Below, in pieces: positions 44,415 to 55,548 of a stretch of 64,000 nucleotides of DNA. Numbering within the stretch: position 1 is the first letter of the stretch; each line of letters begins with the position of its first letter. A program made the translations under genes and the position numbers. Location: positions 58,043,982 through 58,107,981 of the forward strand of contig CM055099.1 of assembly GCA_029204225.1 (NCBI GenBank), written 5' to 3'. Source of the DNA: Diphasiastrum complanatum. Lineage: Eukaryota; Streptophyta; Lycopodiopsida; Lycopodiales; Lycopodiaceae. The notes below the pieces were generated by a model. It was not told the DNA's origin. It saw nothing but the letters and a program-made list of their open reading frames with translations, and did no database searches.

Positions 44415-45222
44415 TGTGGGGTCAAAGATCTCTCGTAGTATAGCCCTTACGCCTATCAACAAAGGTTAGATCATTGGATAGGTACCTAACTAAGCATAGA
44501 TGCTATTTTTAGTTAGTTTCCTTCTTTCTCCCTTAGCTCTACTCACCACTATACTACTCCTCTTTAACTCTACTCCTCTACACTAACATTCATCATGGTC
44601 TTGGTTGAAGAGAAGGAACGGAGAAGAAGAGATTGAGAAGGGAAGAGAAAGAGAGAGAGAGATAGAGAGTGAGGGTGGAGGTTAGCTCAAATGCACATTG
44701 TACTTGCTAAAGGAGAAACTTAAACTATTGCAACCAACAAGCATGTACTTGAAAGCAAATGGAAACAGCAAGAGCAATAGCAAGCATTGAATTGCAAATG
44801 AGGGTGCTTCTCTTCCATAATTGGTAGAGTTTCCTCCTTCTCATTAAGCATGGAAATAGTGTACAAATGGTGCATTTTTATAAAATGGGAAAGGCCGTTG
44901 CCCCTCAATCCTATTGGCTAACATTCACAATGATCCTATCCATTCATCTTGGACCCAACTTGATCCAAGGGTCCACAAAAAGTACATTAGAAAGCACAAG
45001 ATTCATGTGAGTCCCAATTTGGACCTAACTCTAAAAAGTAATCTCTAAGTTTAAAAATGACATTAGGCCTCTAGTTTTATTTTAATTCCAAGGCCCAAGT
45101 CAAGTTTATTTTATTTACAACTTTAATTGCGTGCTCATTGGGCCATGGGCTTATACACGCAGGATGCCATGCCCTCGCAACACATTTTATTGGAGGATTT
45201 TATTTATTTACACCCCCAACAT
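44415..45222 (-). repeat. Gypsy-1 5' LTR
   Basis: Minus strand TGTTGGGGGTGTAAATAAA...GACCCCACA, 808 bp. TATA-like TTTTATAAAAATG lies near 44887, followed by a CT-rich leader (44640-44680). It matches the solo LTR 26547-27370 throughout. Its outer end abuts Copia-C gag. Confidence 0.92.
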
Positions 45223-45767
45223 CCACCTAGTTCTTCATAGGTTGGAAGATTTTCTCTTGTGGCTATACTTGTCACAAACATCTGATGTGACTCACTCAGA
45301 CTATTCAATGTCAATTGCACAATCTCGCAATCTTGTACTCGCTCTCCAACTGCTGCTAATTGGTCATAAATTCCTTTGATCTTCGGTATGTGATCGACAA
45401 TAGTTGCACCATCATCCATCCACAATGTATGCAACTTCGTCTTCAGAAATAGTATTCGAGATGTATTTGTTCTTTCAAACGATGCTTTCAATGTATCCCA
45501 CACTTCCTTTTGTCCTTCTAAATCTGAAATATAGGGAACAATTGCATCTCTAACAAATAGGTTGATGACATTCTGGGCTTTCCGTTTTCTCCTATCAAAT
45601 GTCCGCTGATCTTCTTTAATCACTGGTCTTGTCTCTTCACCTGTCACGATCTCCCATAGCTCCTTTTCCATCAAAATGTTCTTCAGTTGGAATTTCCAAA
45701 CTGCATAGTTGTCGGCACCTTCCAATTTGCTTGACTCATTAAGGACACTCTCACTTAGAGTTTCCAT
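45223..45767 (-). pseudogene. Copia-C gag, N-terminal part
   Basis: From ATG at 45767: LEGADNYAVWKFQLKNILME, KEDQRTFDRRKRKAQNVINL, WDTLKASFERTNTSRILFLK and LTLNSLSESHQMF. These are the copia gag (UBN2-type) landmarks in order. The frame is open until it enters the Gypsy-1 LTR after LPTYEEL at 45223. The rest of gag is not present elsewhere in the window. Confidence 0.9.
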
Positions 45768-45840
45768 TACTGGATAGACGAGCCTAGATCAGAAAATTTA
45801 TCACACCACAGAACTGTAAATTTTTTTTGGTTGGACACCT

Positions 45841-46092
45841 GATATCGGTACGACACGTGGGTGCACAACTACTCGGAATTCTCTTTAGCTCGCGCGTGTG
45901 GATCCAATATTGGTACGGATATGCGATATCGATATGACGCGCGGATGTGCGACTGCTCAGTATTTTCTTTGCTTTTGACACGTGGATCCGATATTGGTAC
46001 GGATATGCTATATTTGTACGATGCGCTGATGTACGACTGTTCAGGATTTTTCCTACCTCTGGTGCGTCGATCCGATATTGGTACGATAAAGA
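45841..46092. repeat. Three 84 bp tandem repeats in the Copia-C leader
   Basis: Units start at 45841, 45925 and 46009. Shared blocks are GATATCGRTA, GRTGYRCRACT and GATCCRATATTGGTACG. The period is 84 bp, a multiple of three, so a plus-strand frame stays open across it, but no protein role is suggested. The array lies between primer site (46542) and gag start (45767). Confidence 0.9.
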
Positions 46093-46530
46093 TGAAAAGT
46101 AGAGAGAATATCAAAAAAAAGACCAAAATCAGTAATGTGAAAAGTATGAAGCCTCCTAACTCTGAATGGCAGTACTAGATACTGTCTAGTGTGATTTGCG
46201 GTACTCTGATCAGAAAAATGAGAGATTTCTTGGCAAACCTCTCACACAAATAGCACTTTCCACAACAACTCGAAAGTGTTGTAAAAATCTCCCCACTCGA
46301 CATATTTTCAATCTGTCTGATGTTGCCTTGGCCTTTCTAATGCCTCCGAGATTGTGTCTTCATTTCCCACTGATGATTTTGATCCCCAAACCTGCAAAAT
46401 ACACCAGAGAAAGATTTGTTCCAGCCATTTTTGTCTCTCCAAGCTTTCACCTCCCGTGAAGGACTTTCTCACTTCATTGCGGAGCCTGTGACAAGTTGTA
46501 TCCACTGATCAGGCATGCAAGACTATTGCT

Positions 46531-46795
46531 GCTTTGATACCATGTCAATAATCAGATATACAACATCAAGCATTCACCACAAGAAGGTAGAAGAAGAAGA
46601 CACACAATCACACTATCACTCTACAAAGCATACTGAATATAAAAATGTACAAATAAACCTTGAACCCCTGATAGAGAGAGAAGACCTACGAGTAGACTAA
46701 TAGACTACCCTACAGCTAATGACAGTTGGTCACAACTGTCAACATTAATGTATCTCGTAAACAGTAACAATGAAGTTTATCATTGATTTCTAACA
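46531..46795 (-). repeat. Copia-C 5' LTR and primer site
   Basis: LTR 46543-46795 (253 bp), minus strand TGTTAGAAATC...TTATTGACA, followed by TGGTATCAAAGC (46542-46531), a one-mismatch initiator-Met primer site. The outer flank is GCATG (46796-46800), as at the other LTR. Confidence 0.92.
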
Positions 46796-47070
46796 GCATG
46801 GGGAACCTAAATGGAGTATTCTCTCTCTCTTGAGGAGAATAAGTCTAGAGGAAACTTGCCCATCCTCCTATTGTGAATTGTGATTCTTGAGCCAGTTTCT
46901 CCTCTCCTCTCTTGTGTTCTTCATTGTGGCTTGGGGGTGGATTGGTTAGGGTATTGACTAGCCTCTCCATATTGGTTGGGTGATTTATGCTCCACAGGTG
47001 TGCTTTTGGTTTGCATGTGATTGGAATCCTGAAGATCTTCACTTGGTGGTTCTTATAGTGGTATCAGAGC
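46796..47070 (+). repeat. Split copia LTR, right part, and primer site
   Basis: Continues the LTR begun at 33805 after removal of Copia-C (the join would read TTTAGGTTGCATGGGGAACC). It ends near 47058 and TGGTATCAGAGC follows at 47059-47070. A CT-rich stretch lies near 46820. A plus-strand copia therefore began here, but no gag follows. Confidence 0.65.
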
Positions 47071-48719
47071 TTGGATCACATTTACTAGGAGGTGGAGCCT
47101 GAGAATCTTGGATTTTGCAGTTCTTTTGGTGTAGCTCTTTGCTTCTTCTTCCAGGTGTTGGAATTCTATTTCAAGTAGGTGGATTCTCATATCCTTGGTG
47201 TACTTTCAGCCTAAAGATCATAATTGTGGATTTGCTCCATGAATTTGATGGAAATCATAGGATTTTTTATGAATTTAGTGAATTTTTCACCTAGAATTGA
47301 TGGTTTTTGCAAGGAATTGGTTATAGGATCTGGTGTAGTATGTTTCCATATTTTACTTATTGTTTTACAGTCATTAATTATAGAATTTAATGATTGCATA
47401 TTGTTTGAAAAGTCAAAAGACTGATTAGATAGTGATTTTGGACCAAAAATTGGGGTCTATAGAAACCATGTTTGACTTGAATCAGAACTTTTAGTGCTTT
47501 CATGCAATGGAATTACAGGGATTTAAATCTGATTGCACGAATTTGTGGATTTTCCCCACAAATTTTGGTCAAAATTGGTCAAAAATCAAGGTTTTTTGAT
47601 GATTTTTGGACTAACTTTGGGGTAGATCTCAAAATTCTCAGCCAAGAATTGGTAAGAACATTTTAAGAGATGTAATGAAGATGTACCAAAGCTTTCATGA
47701 ATTTTGGTAGGGATTAGACACCACTACGGGGCTCAAAACACTCAAAAATAGTGTATTCTTGATGATTTTTGAGCATGAATATCTCTCAATTGGGGGTTTG
47801 AACCTATTGGTTCTTTTTACAAGCTTAAAGATATTTGTATTGCCTCTGATTTGAGTCATCATGCATCCAATTTGGATAGATGTGCATTAGACACCAACAT
47901 ATTGAAGTTTTGCCTGTTGAACGAGGCCAAAAATGAATTTTTTGCATGATTTCAGCTTATGATTGCTTGTTGGACTTGTTAGAAGCTTCTATGCCTCTCT
48001 AATAAATCTTAAAAGAGTGCTTGTAACCTCTGATCCAAGGCTTGTTGCGCTAGGATGTGATGATTCCTCTCTCCAAAAGTGCGCCCTCCTGCCTATGTTT
48101 TGTGCATTTATTGCTCGCACCTGTGAAGCCTAGGTGGCAGGGTGATGTGGCAAATCCTTGTAGACCCATCTCACTCCGTACGGTGCTTTACAATGACCAA
48201 TTTGGTGTCCTGTAGAGAAAGTTATGGCCGTCTGAAGTTTGGCAATTTTTGAACTAAAATTTGCAAAATTTTGGAATTGTTCTGATGCATGCATGCTTGT
48301 AAATTAGTATAGTGCTTTCTTGATGATGGAAATGTATGGATAGACTTGTATGCATGCTTAAATACATGTTGCATGTGTAACCAGTGATTTTGATCAGTAG
48401 AATTCTTGCATGTAACTATTTTTCTAGCAACTAGGCCATTTACGAAAAAAATTTCATTTTTTTAATAAGACGGTGCATGTCGAGTTAGTTCCATGCAGGA
48501 TCTTTCGAAATCATTTTGATTTGAGATAGTACCTATGTTTTTGCAAAATCGATCTTTTTAATCGATTTTCATAGTTGGTCCATTTCGAACTGATTTCGAA
48601 AATCCCAGTTTTTCGTAAAAGTTAGTGTTTGGTCATAAAAAGTTGTTGTTGTTTAATTTGATCTTATATTGATTTTGCAAAAGTTTGCACATAGATGCTT
48701 TTATTCATGTGACATCCGA
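47071..48719. other. Leader-like sequence without a gene
   Basis: About 1.6 kb with no long frame or known motif. The left part is presumably the untranslated leader of the copia whose LTR ends at 47058. The boundary with Copia-D RT is near 48720. Confidence 0.4.
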
Positions 48720-49164
48720 ATTATGGGTATTCTTCTTGGCTTATAAAACCAAGTGGTTGGTCCATGAATAAATCTTCTTCTAATTCTACATGCAAGAAAG
48801 CAGTTTTCTCATCCACAATATGGATTTCGAGATCATGAGCCACTGCATAATTAAATAACAAGCAAATTGATGTGTGCTTGACTACCGGTGAGAAAGTATC
48901 AGTGTAGTCGATCCCATATTTCTGTTAAAAAACCTTTCGCAGCCAACCTTGTTTTGTACATGATGTTTTCTCCATCAGGAGCTGTTTTGATCTTGTAGAT
49001 CCACTTGCATTTGACTGGTTTTCTTCCATTAGGTATAGGTGCAAATGTCCATACATTATTCTTATACATGGATGACATTCTGTCCTCCATTGCTTGAATC
49101 CAGTGATCTTTATTTGGTCCATCAATTGGTTTCTCGAATGTTTGATGTTCGTTTGTGAAGCCAC
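48720..49164 (-). pseudogene. Copia-D RT, N-terminal part
   Basis: MEDRMSSMYKNNVWTFAPIP and KPVKCKWIYKIKTAPDGEN (49090-48980) are the RT start; after a frameshift come DTFSPVVKHTS and ELEEDLFMDQPLGF (near 48765). The match ends at about 48720, before the catalytic box. The fragment is therefore truncated. Confidence 0.82.
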
Positions 49165-49439
49165 AAAATTTGATGACTATATTTGTTGAAACATTGTGAT
49201 TAAACCTTACTGGTGGTTTTCATTATGTATCAGATCTTCTCACAATATGTACAAGTTTTGAGTTCAATTTTGCATTTTTGGGTTTGACCTTGTCTTCTAG
49301 AATTTGAACTAGTGATTCGGTCTATCAGATACTCGATCTTGGACTCCCTCTGAATCTGGTACTTCTCATTCATCATCTACTTGTTTTACTTCTATCGTTG
49401 GTAACTCATAATAATTTATGAAAATTTCATGGCCGACTT

Positions 49440-50466
49440 AGTCACTGTTTGCTATGTACTTTGACTCATTGAATTTGACATCTCGAACAACTTTTATTCT
49501 GCCAGTTTCAGGTATTTAGACTCAATAAAATGACGAATGTAACTCGAATCCTATCAGAAAACCTTGTTATATCTTTTCATCAAGTTTTTTTCTCAATTTT
49601 TCTGGTATGTGCATATAAACTACACATCCGAATGTCTGAACATGAGCTAGATTTGGCTTTGACTTCCACCATATTACATGAGGAGTTTTATCTGGTATTC
49701 GAGATTTCAAAATTCAATTCTGAAGATAATTCGATGTAGCCACTACTTTCGCCCACAACTGTTTTGGTGCTTTCACATGAGCCATCATACACCTAGCAGC
49801 TTCCATAAGTGTTCAATTCTTTCGTTCAGCAATTCCATTGTATTGAGGTGTGTATGATGCACTCTTCATATGCATAATACCTCGATCAGTATAGTAAGCT
49901 TTGAATTTGTTGAAAATGTACTCACCTCCACGATCTGTGCGAATTTGCTTTATCTTATTGCTTGTCTACTTCTCGGCCCAATTCGTATACTCAACGAATT
50001 TCTTGAAAGCTTCTGATTTTGTATGAATAAAGTACAACTTGCTGAAGTCATCAATAAACGTTATGAAGTATTTCGCATCACCTAAAGACAATACTCCGAA
50101 TGATCCACAAATATCTGAATTCACAATTTTCGGTACCTTGGTTGCTTTATAAACATCTTTACTAAAAGGTGTTCTAGTCATTTTGCCTTTAATACAGGAT
50201 TTGCAAGTAGTTTGAATATCTCGCCTCTTGATTTTGACTCCTTTGATTCTCTGACTCTTGTTGGCTTGCTACAAAACTTCCATGTTCATGTGACATAGCC
50301 TCTTGTGCCATAGAATATCTATCGATTCTTGAGTTTGATTAGCTTGTTCAACTTGAGTTCGAATGTTCAAGTGATACAAATTTCTTTCTCTGTTGCCTTT
50401 AGCAACTAGGTTATTAGAATCTTCATCAAACAATTTACAAGAGTCCCTTGTGAAGGTTACTGACAT
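49440..50466 (-). pseudogene. Copia-D pre-integrase and integrase
   Basis: The zinc motif region has ILWHKRLCHMNMEVL (near 50315). The integrase triad is recognisable in its contexts: VNSDICG (near 50120), IRTDRGGEY (near 49945) and NGIAERKN (near 49840). KPNLAHVQTFGCVVYM and RDVKFNESKY complete the domain. Several stops and shifts break it, but all three catalytic acids remain. Confidence 0.85.
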
Positions 50467-50849
50467 TCTTGTGTCGACTATCTTTGCACGGATAGAAGAT
50501 CCTTATCAAGAGTAGGGACATAGAGAACCTCCTCTAGTTTTTTGTCACCCTGATTCGTGTCTAACAACAGTACACTAGTTTCATCAACTACATATTTAGA
50601 ACCGTCTCCAAGTATAATAAATCTCGAATAATTCATCTTCTTATAGTCAGATAAAATTTGTTTCGAAGAAACAAAATGTGAGGTGGCTTCCGAATCAAGT
50701 ACTACTTCTCAGATTTTTGAATTTGATGAACAACATAGATCAGCACAAACATATGCTGCTGAGTTTCTTGTCATCCTGTCTTCTGCTACTTTGGAGCATT
50801 CTGCCTTGTCTTTGACATAATTTGAATCTGAAGGTTATTTTGATTCTAC

Positions 50850-51602
50850 TCCTTCTTGTTCCTGGGATTTTGATAACAGTCTACTGTTGCATGACCCCGT
50901 TTATGACAATGAATGCAATCAATTTCTGGATTTAACCAACACTTGTCTTCTGTATGACCTGATCTTTTGCATCTGTTGCAAATCTTCCTATCACCAGAAT
51001 TTTTCTATTGTTTTTCAGATTGTTGATCATTTGTCTTGGATTCATTTCCACTCTTTTTAGATGACTTCCTCTTAATCTTAGACTTTATTGAAGATTTATT
51101 CTTATCAGTAAATAGAGCATTTTCGAAATCACCATTATCATCATAATGTTTACGAGCTTCTATTTCATCTTTGACTCCATCTATTGCCTTTTGAAGTGTC
51201 ATAGTCGAATCTTTTGCCAGTAAAGTTTATGTTGTGTGGAGTGACCTAGGTAGGGCTCGAAGAAAATAGCTAAGCTGTTTTTCCTTTGAGATTGCATTTT
51301 CTGTGCCAAAATTTTGGAGAGAAATAAAGAGATCCTTTATTTTTTGTATGAATGTGGTCAGTTCTTTGTCATCCCATTGTAGGTAAGTTAATTGGTCTTC
51401 CAAGCATGATTTGATTACGAGATTGAGTCTCATTCTTGGTTTGCAATTCTTTCGATAATTCTTTTGCGTTCGAAATTGATGTAAGATCTAGTATTATTTT
51501 GTCATGCACTGAAGACGCAATAATTGCTATAGCTCTGTCATTTCTCAAACTCCATTCTCGAAGTTCTTTGCCAAGAGTAATTGGCTTCTCTTCTATTGGT
51601 TT
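50850..51602 (-). pseudogene. Copia-D gag, main part with two zinc knuckles
   Basis: ELREWSLRNDRAIAIIASSV, then RLNLVIKSCLEDQLTYLQWD and FIQKIKDLFISLQ, then a Lys/Ser-rich stretch and two knuckles, CNRCKRSGHTEDKC and CIHCHKRGHATVDC (about 50985-50880). The N-terminal codons are at 57150-57042 on the other side of the inserted Copia-A. Frameshifts divide it. Confidence 0.85.
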
Positions 51603-52268
51603 CGTGAGAGATTTCAACTAGTTTAGTCTAGTTTAGTCACATTTTGGTAAATTGTCAATAAGAGGCCAAAACTCATTTTAGACTTAGAGATAAACTTTTT
51701 GAAGTTATATTAGTTTAAAATACATTCAATAAACACTTTTGGAAAGTGTGGAAAAGTTGGTAGTCGAGTTTGAGAGAGATTCAAATTTGAACTTTGGATA
51801 CATTGAATCTAGACCCAAAAATAGTAGGGTTTACATTTTGGAGGGAAAGCCAAGTGGCCAAATAGGGTTTTGAAACTCTATAAAAGGATGTAACTCGTGA
51901 AGCGACACATCTTCTCTCTTCTCACTCTCACTTCATCATTATACATGGTTCTCTTTGGGTTCTACTACTCATTGGTGCACTATCTTGGTGTTATCTTGCA
52001 ATCTTGTGTGTAGAATGATCATTTATTGTTATTTTCGGTTCCACACGTGTGAAATACAGTAGGGTACTGTAATTGTACGGACAGAATACATATTTTATGT
52101 TTTGGTTCATGTTTGATCAATATCTCTTAGAGTTTGCATCTCATTTTGTATGTAGATGCTGATTTTTCTACATTGGTAGGATTGTTGGTTTGCTCCTTAT
52201 TGTAACCAAAGATTTGGGACATGGATTGGATCTTGAATGATCTGAAATCCTTCACATGGTATCAGAGA
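51603..52268 (+). repeat. Copia-A copy 2: 5' LTR and primer site
   Basis: Starts (C)GTGAGAGATTTCAAC, the first base changed from the T of the 3' LTR, and ends GAAATCCTTCACA at 52256. TATAAAAGG lies at 51879-51887. TGGTATCAGAGA follows at 52257-52268. The interval 52269-52768 is the leader, with no gene. Confidence 0.93.
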
Positions 52269-52768
52269 TCTTGTGTTTCAGGTTATGAAAGGATCAACCA
52301 TCTTTAGCAAGGATTTGGAGGAGTTACCAATGCTAGAGCATGCTAGATTGATCTCTACTCAAAAATCAGCATTTTTGCATGTGTAGAATTGATCTTTTGT
52401 AGGTCAATACTCAATATAGGGTTATATACTTGATAAATTCCGATTTCACACTTGGCTTACTGGAATTAGATGATTTTTGGTGCATTATAAAGGTCTCATT
52501 GGAGTCTACAAGAAGATATAGCAAGTTTCTAGATTATTCAATTTTTTGTGATTTTGTCAAAACCCTAATTTTGATTGGATCTCTAGTTTGTGAGGTTACT
52601 GAACTTCATTTGAGTGTGTTTCAATCTTATTAAGTGGCAAGAATCATTATATTGAGGATAGATCATAGGTTGATCAAGATTTCAGTATTCTATGTGTTGA
52701 TTTTCTAGTTAGAAGTACTAGAAGAGATTTGAGAGGTTCCATATCTTTGTGATTCTTCTTGAGTTCAT

Positions 52769-53569
52769 TTGTTGACATTCAAGAGAGTGCTTTGTGCATT
52801 GGAACAGGTTGAAAGAAGAAGATCAGGTCACTTCAACATGGCTACAAGTGGTGGATTTATGTTGGAGAGTAATGATAGGCTTACGTCAATCAACTATTCT
52901 ACTTGGAAGGTGAGGATGGAGTCCTTATTGGAGATGAATGAGTTGATGGAGATTGTTGCAGGTGTGGAGGAGAGACCTCAAGCACCTCAAGATCAAGTGA
53001 GGTATGACAAGAGAGCAAAGAAAGCTCTACACATGATTAAGATGAATATTACCAATGAACTTCTCAAGGAAGTTGGTAAGTGCACATCATCTTTGGAGGC
53101 TTGGGAAGCTTTGAAGAAGCTTTATGAATCCAAGTCTACATCAAGAGTGCTTACTCTTAGGAGGCAAATCTTTCAAAGTTTGCAAAAGAAGGAAGAGAGT
53201 ACTCATGCTTTTGTTTTGAGGGTTAAGGCATTCAATGATGAGTTAGCATGTATTGATGAAAGCATTAAGGAGGTAGAGCTTGTTCAAGTTATACTTAATG
53301 GCTTGTTGGATGATCATGCTAATCTTGTTCAAAGTTTTGCTATTCAAAAGACTTTGCCAAGTATTGTGAATTTGCAAGAGACCTTGGTGAATGAGGAGTA
53401 TAGGCTTCAATCAAGAAGAGGTGGATCTACATCGACATCTCATTATGAAGAGGAGGCTATGTTCATCAAAGGCAAGTTCAAGGGCAAAGGCAAAGGCAAG
53501 TGGTCTAAAGGGCAAGATCAAGGTGAGACTTCTTCTTTTGGCAAAAAAAAAAAGATAAGTCTAAGTTGA
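52769..53569 (+). CDS. Copia-A copy 2 gag
   Basis: The best start is the ATG at 52838 (MATSGGFMLESND), which matches the gag start at 12132; the frame is open from 52769. It has INYSTWKVRMESLLEMNELM, KKALHMIKMNITNELLKEVG, STSRVLTLRRQIFQS and VQVILNGLLDDHANLVQSFA. A Lys-rich C-terminus runs into an 11-base A tract (53543-53553), after which this frame stops at 53567-53569. The following frame continues the protein in the -1 phase. Relatives at 12.9 and 35.5 kb have no such shift. Confidence 0.9.
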   Translation: MLTFKRVLCALEQVERRRSGHFNMATSGGFMLESNDRLTSINYSTWKVRMESLLEMNELMEIVAGVEERPQAPQDQVRYDKRAKKALHMIKMNITNELLKEVGKCTSSLEAWEALKKLYESKSTSRVLTLRRQIFQSLQKKEESTHAFVLRVKAFNDELACIDESIKEVELVQVILNGLLDDHANLVQSFAIQKTLPSIVNLQETLVNEEYRLQSRRGGSTSTSHYEEEAMFIKGKFKGKGKGKWSKGQDQGETSSFGKKKKISLS

Positions 53570-55527
53570 AATGCTTTTATTGTGGAATCAAAGGGCATTT
53601 TGCAAATGAATGTTTGAAGAAGCAAAGAGATGAAGGTAGCAAGCAAATCAACTTTACTACTAATGATGAGGGTCCAGGTTGTGATGATTCTCTTTTGATG
53701 TGTTCATCAAGTCCAATATCAAGTGAAGGTGACAAAGATTCATGGTGGATTGATAGTGGAGCTAGCTCACACATGACTAGTCACAAGGAGTTCTTTACTT
53801 CTTTGGTCACTTATGATGGAGCCAAGAAAGCAATTCACATGGCCAATAGTGGTGAGTGTGTGATTGAAGGTATTGGTTCAATTCCTATTTGTCTCTCTAC
53901 TAATAGGAAAGCAAGACTTGATGGTGTTCTTTACATTCCTTCACTTTCAAAGAATTTGCTAAGTGTTGGTCAAATAATAAAGAAAGGATACATGGTAAAG
54001 TTTGGTGGTGATGCTTGTTTCATTACAAAGGAAGAAATCTTGGTTGTTAGGGGCAATAGACAAGGTAGACTTTTCAAGCTTGATGCTTTTGTTATGGCTA
54101 ACAAAAAGGATGGAATGGAAAAGGAGATTGGTCTCAACTTTCCAAAGTTTCCTTTTAGCATCAATAAGATTGGTGGATCTTATGCAAAGTCTAACAAGCT
54201 TCCTTATGCTAGATCTAGGTCAAGATCTAATATGCTTCTTGGAGATGTTCATCTTTGTGCTAACTTGGCTAGTCTTGAGGATAATGATGGTGTTTCAATG
54301 GTTCTTCATGGCAAGTGCAAGCATGCAAAAGGTAAGGAAAGAGCTAACTTCATCAATGGAGGTGAAGGTTCTTTCTTGGAAAAGATTGTTGTTAATGATT
54401 TCTTTGATCATATGGAAAAGGATGTTGCTAGGTGCATGCATGAAGGAGGTGGTTCTTCTACATTCTTTTGTTATGATTCCAAGAAAGTCATTTTTCCAAC
54501 AAGTGGAGTCACATGTCTTCATAAAGAGAGTAGATCAAGTGGTTCTATCAAGAGACTTAGTGAGGGAGATAGTCACAAGTCAAGAAGAAGAGAAGTATGT
54601 GAAGAGTTCAAAGTAGGATGTACTTTGAATGATGTCATTGTGAATGATAGTGAGGAAGAATCATTATCATATGATTCATTACCTAAAACATTGAGTAAAA
54701 GTTCTTGTTTGAAAAAAGAGAGTACTTCAATCATCCTTATGTTGAAGGTACTAATCATTTTTTTCATGGCTTCTAATGTTTTTGAGGTTTCTACTTCTTA
54801 TGATGCAATCATTAAGAGAGAGTCTTATGAAGGGAAGAGAAATGGAAGATTGGTTCTTGGGAAGATCCAAGGCATGGATCTCACATCTCTGCATCAACTC
54901 AAAGGATTCTATGATTGTGAATTGATCACTCATGATCAAGATGGAAAAAGGTTGGTTGGAGAAGACTACATGGAGCAAATCGAGATGCAATTTCTTCAAG
55001 GCAAGGGAGATCTCATTGGTGAGCTTATTGAGGTTTGTTATGGACTCAAGAGGGCTGGATTTATTAGGTTTGATACTCATCTTCACCTACTCTACTTCAT
55101 GTTGGATGGAAAGTTTGGAATCTATCTTTTGATTTATGATGGTGACATTGTTTTCACTAACCTTTATGGAAGATCGAGATCAAGCATTGATGAGATCTTG
55201 TTGAATCTAGATCATATGTTTGAGAGGGAGTATTTCAAGAGGTTCAGGTCTGAAGATATTCATATCTTTGATATCTTTGATGATCAAGAGAAAGGTAAGC
55301 AAGTGAAAGCGACACACTTTGCTTTACTCACATGTTTTGGAGAATTTTCTTGTGTAGATGATTCTATGCAAGTGGATATTGGTTCTCATGGTTTAATAAT
55401 GGAAAAGCAAGTAATGGATCTGGAAAACAAATTTTTTTCAATGACTTTGATGATCAAGAGAAAGATCAAGAGGTTGGTCTCAAAGGGCTTCAACAACACA
55501 AAAGGAAAGGTGGCAATTTGGAGCTAG
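53566..55527 (+). CDS. Copia-A copy 2: zinc knuckle, protease and reduced RT-like region
   Basis: A 653-codon open frame, long for a decayed element. It starts at the knuckle CFYCGIKGHFANEC, then DSGASSHMTSHKEFFTSL (protease site) and SKNLLSVGQIIKKGY. After LFKLDAFVMAN the pre-integrase zinc motif and integrase acids are absent; only NKLPYARSRSRSN recalls that segment. Downstream GKIQGMDLTSLHQLKGFYDC, EDYMEQIEMQFLQGKG, VCYGLKRAGF and YDGDIVFTN align with RT landmarks (YMEQPEGF, LYGLKQA, YVDD). The catalytic box is altered exactly as in copy 1. The C-terminus is basic. Protease may still be functional; RT should not be. Confidence 0.82.
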   Translation: MKCFYCGIKGHFANECLKKQRDEGSKQINFTTNDEGPGCDDSLLMCSSSPISSEGDKDSWWIDSGASSHMTSHKEFFTSLVTYDGAKKAIHMANSGECVIEGIGSIPICLSTNRKARLDGVLYIPSLSKNLLSVGQIIKKGYMVKFGGDACFITKEEILVVRGNRQGRLFKLDAFVMANKKDGMEKEIGLNFPKFPFSINKIGGSYAKSNKLPYARSRSRSNMLLGDVHLCANLASLEDNDGVSMVLHGKCKHAKGKERANFINGGEGSFLEKIVVNDFFDHMEKDVARCMHEGGGSSTFFCYDSKKVIFPTSGVTCLHKESRSSGSIKRLSEGDSHKSRRREVCEEFKVGCTLNDVIVNDSEEESLSYDSLPKTLSKSSCLKKESTSIILMLKVLIIFFMASNVFEVSTSYDAIIKRESYEGKRNGRLVLGKIQGMDLTSLHQLKGFYDCELITHDQDGKRLVGEDYMEQIEMQFLQGKGDLIGELIEVCYGLKRAGFIRFDTHLHLLYFMLDGKFGIYLLIYDGDIVFTNLYGRSRSSIDEILLNLDHMFEREYFKRFRSEDIHIFDIFDDQEKGKQVKATHFALLTCFGEFSCVDDSMQVDIGSHGLIMEKQVMDLENKFFSMTLMIKRKIKRLVSKGFNNTKGKVAIWS

Positions 55528-55548
55528 TCAAGAGTTGGCAAAGATGTT

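Larger units (their letters stand above)
38934..45222 (-). mobile_element. Gypsy-1 element, 3' truncated, inserted in Copia-C gag
   Basis: Minus strand order: 5' LTR (45222-44415), primer site, repeat-rich leader, gag (43072-42356), zinc knuckles, protease (41405-40251), linker, RT (39758-38934). RNase H, integrase and the 3' LTR are missing beyond 38934. The LTR start lies inside the Copia-C gag frame (codons LPTYEELGG), so Gypsy-1 is younger than Copia-C. A solo LTR of the same family is at 26547-27370. Confidence 0.9.
34036..46795 (-). mobile_element. Copia-C element with nested insertions, TSD GCATG
   Basis: The two LTRs (34036-34299 and 46543-46795) are of one family, oriented minus, and GCATG flanks both outer ends (34031-34035 and 46796-46800). 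Between them, on the minus strand: primer site (46542-46531), leader with 84 bp repeats, gag (45767-45223), and at the other end a polypurine tract (GAGGGAG, 34306-34300). The rest of its pol is not seen; that space is filled by Gypsy-1 (38934-45222) and a non-autonomous Copia-A (about 34390-38930). The LTRs show about 20 differences plus an indel, so it is an old insertion. Confidence 0.88.
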
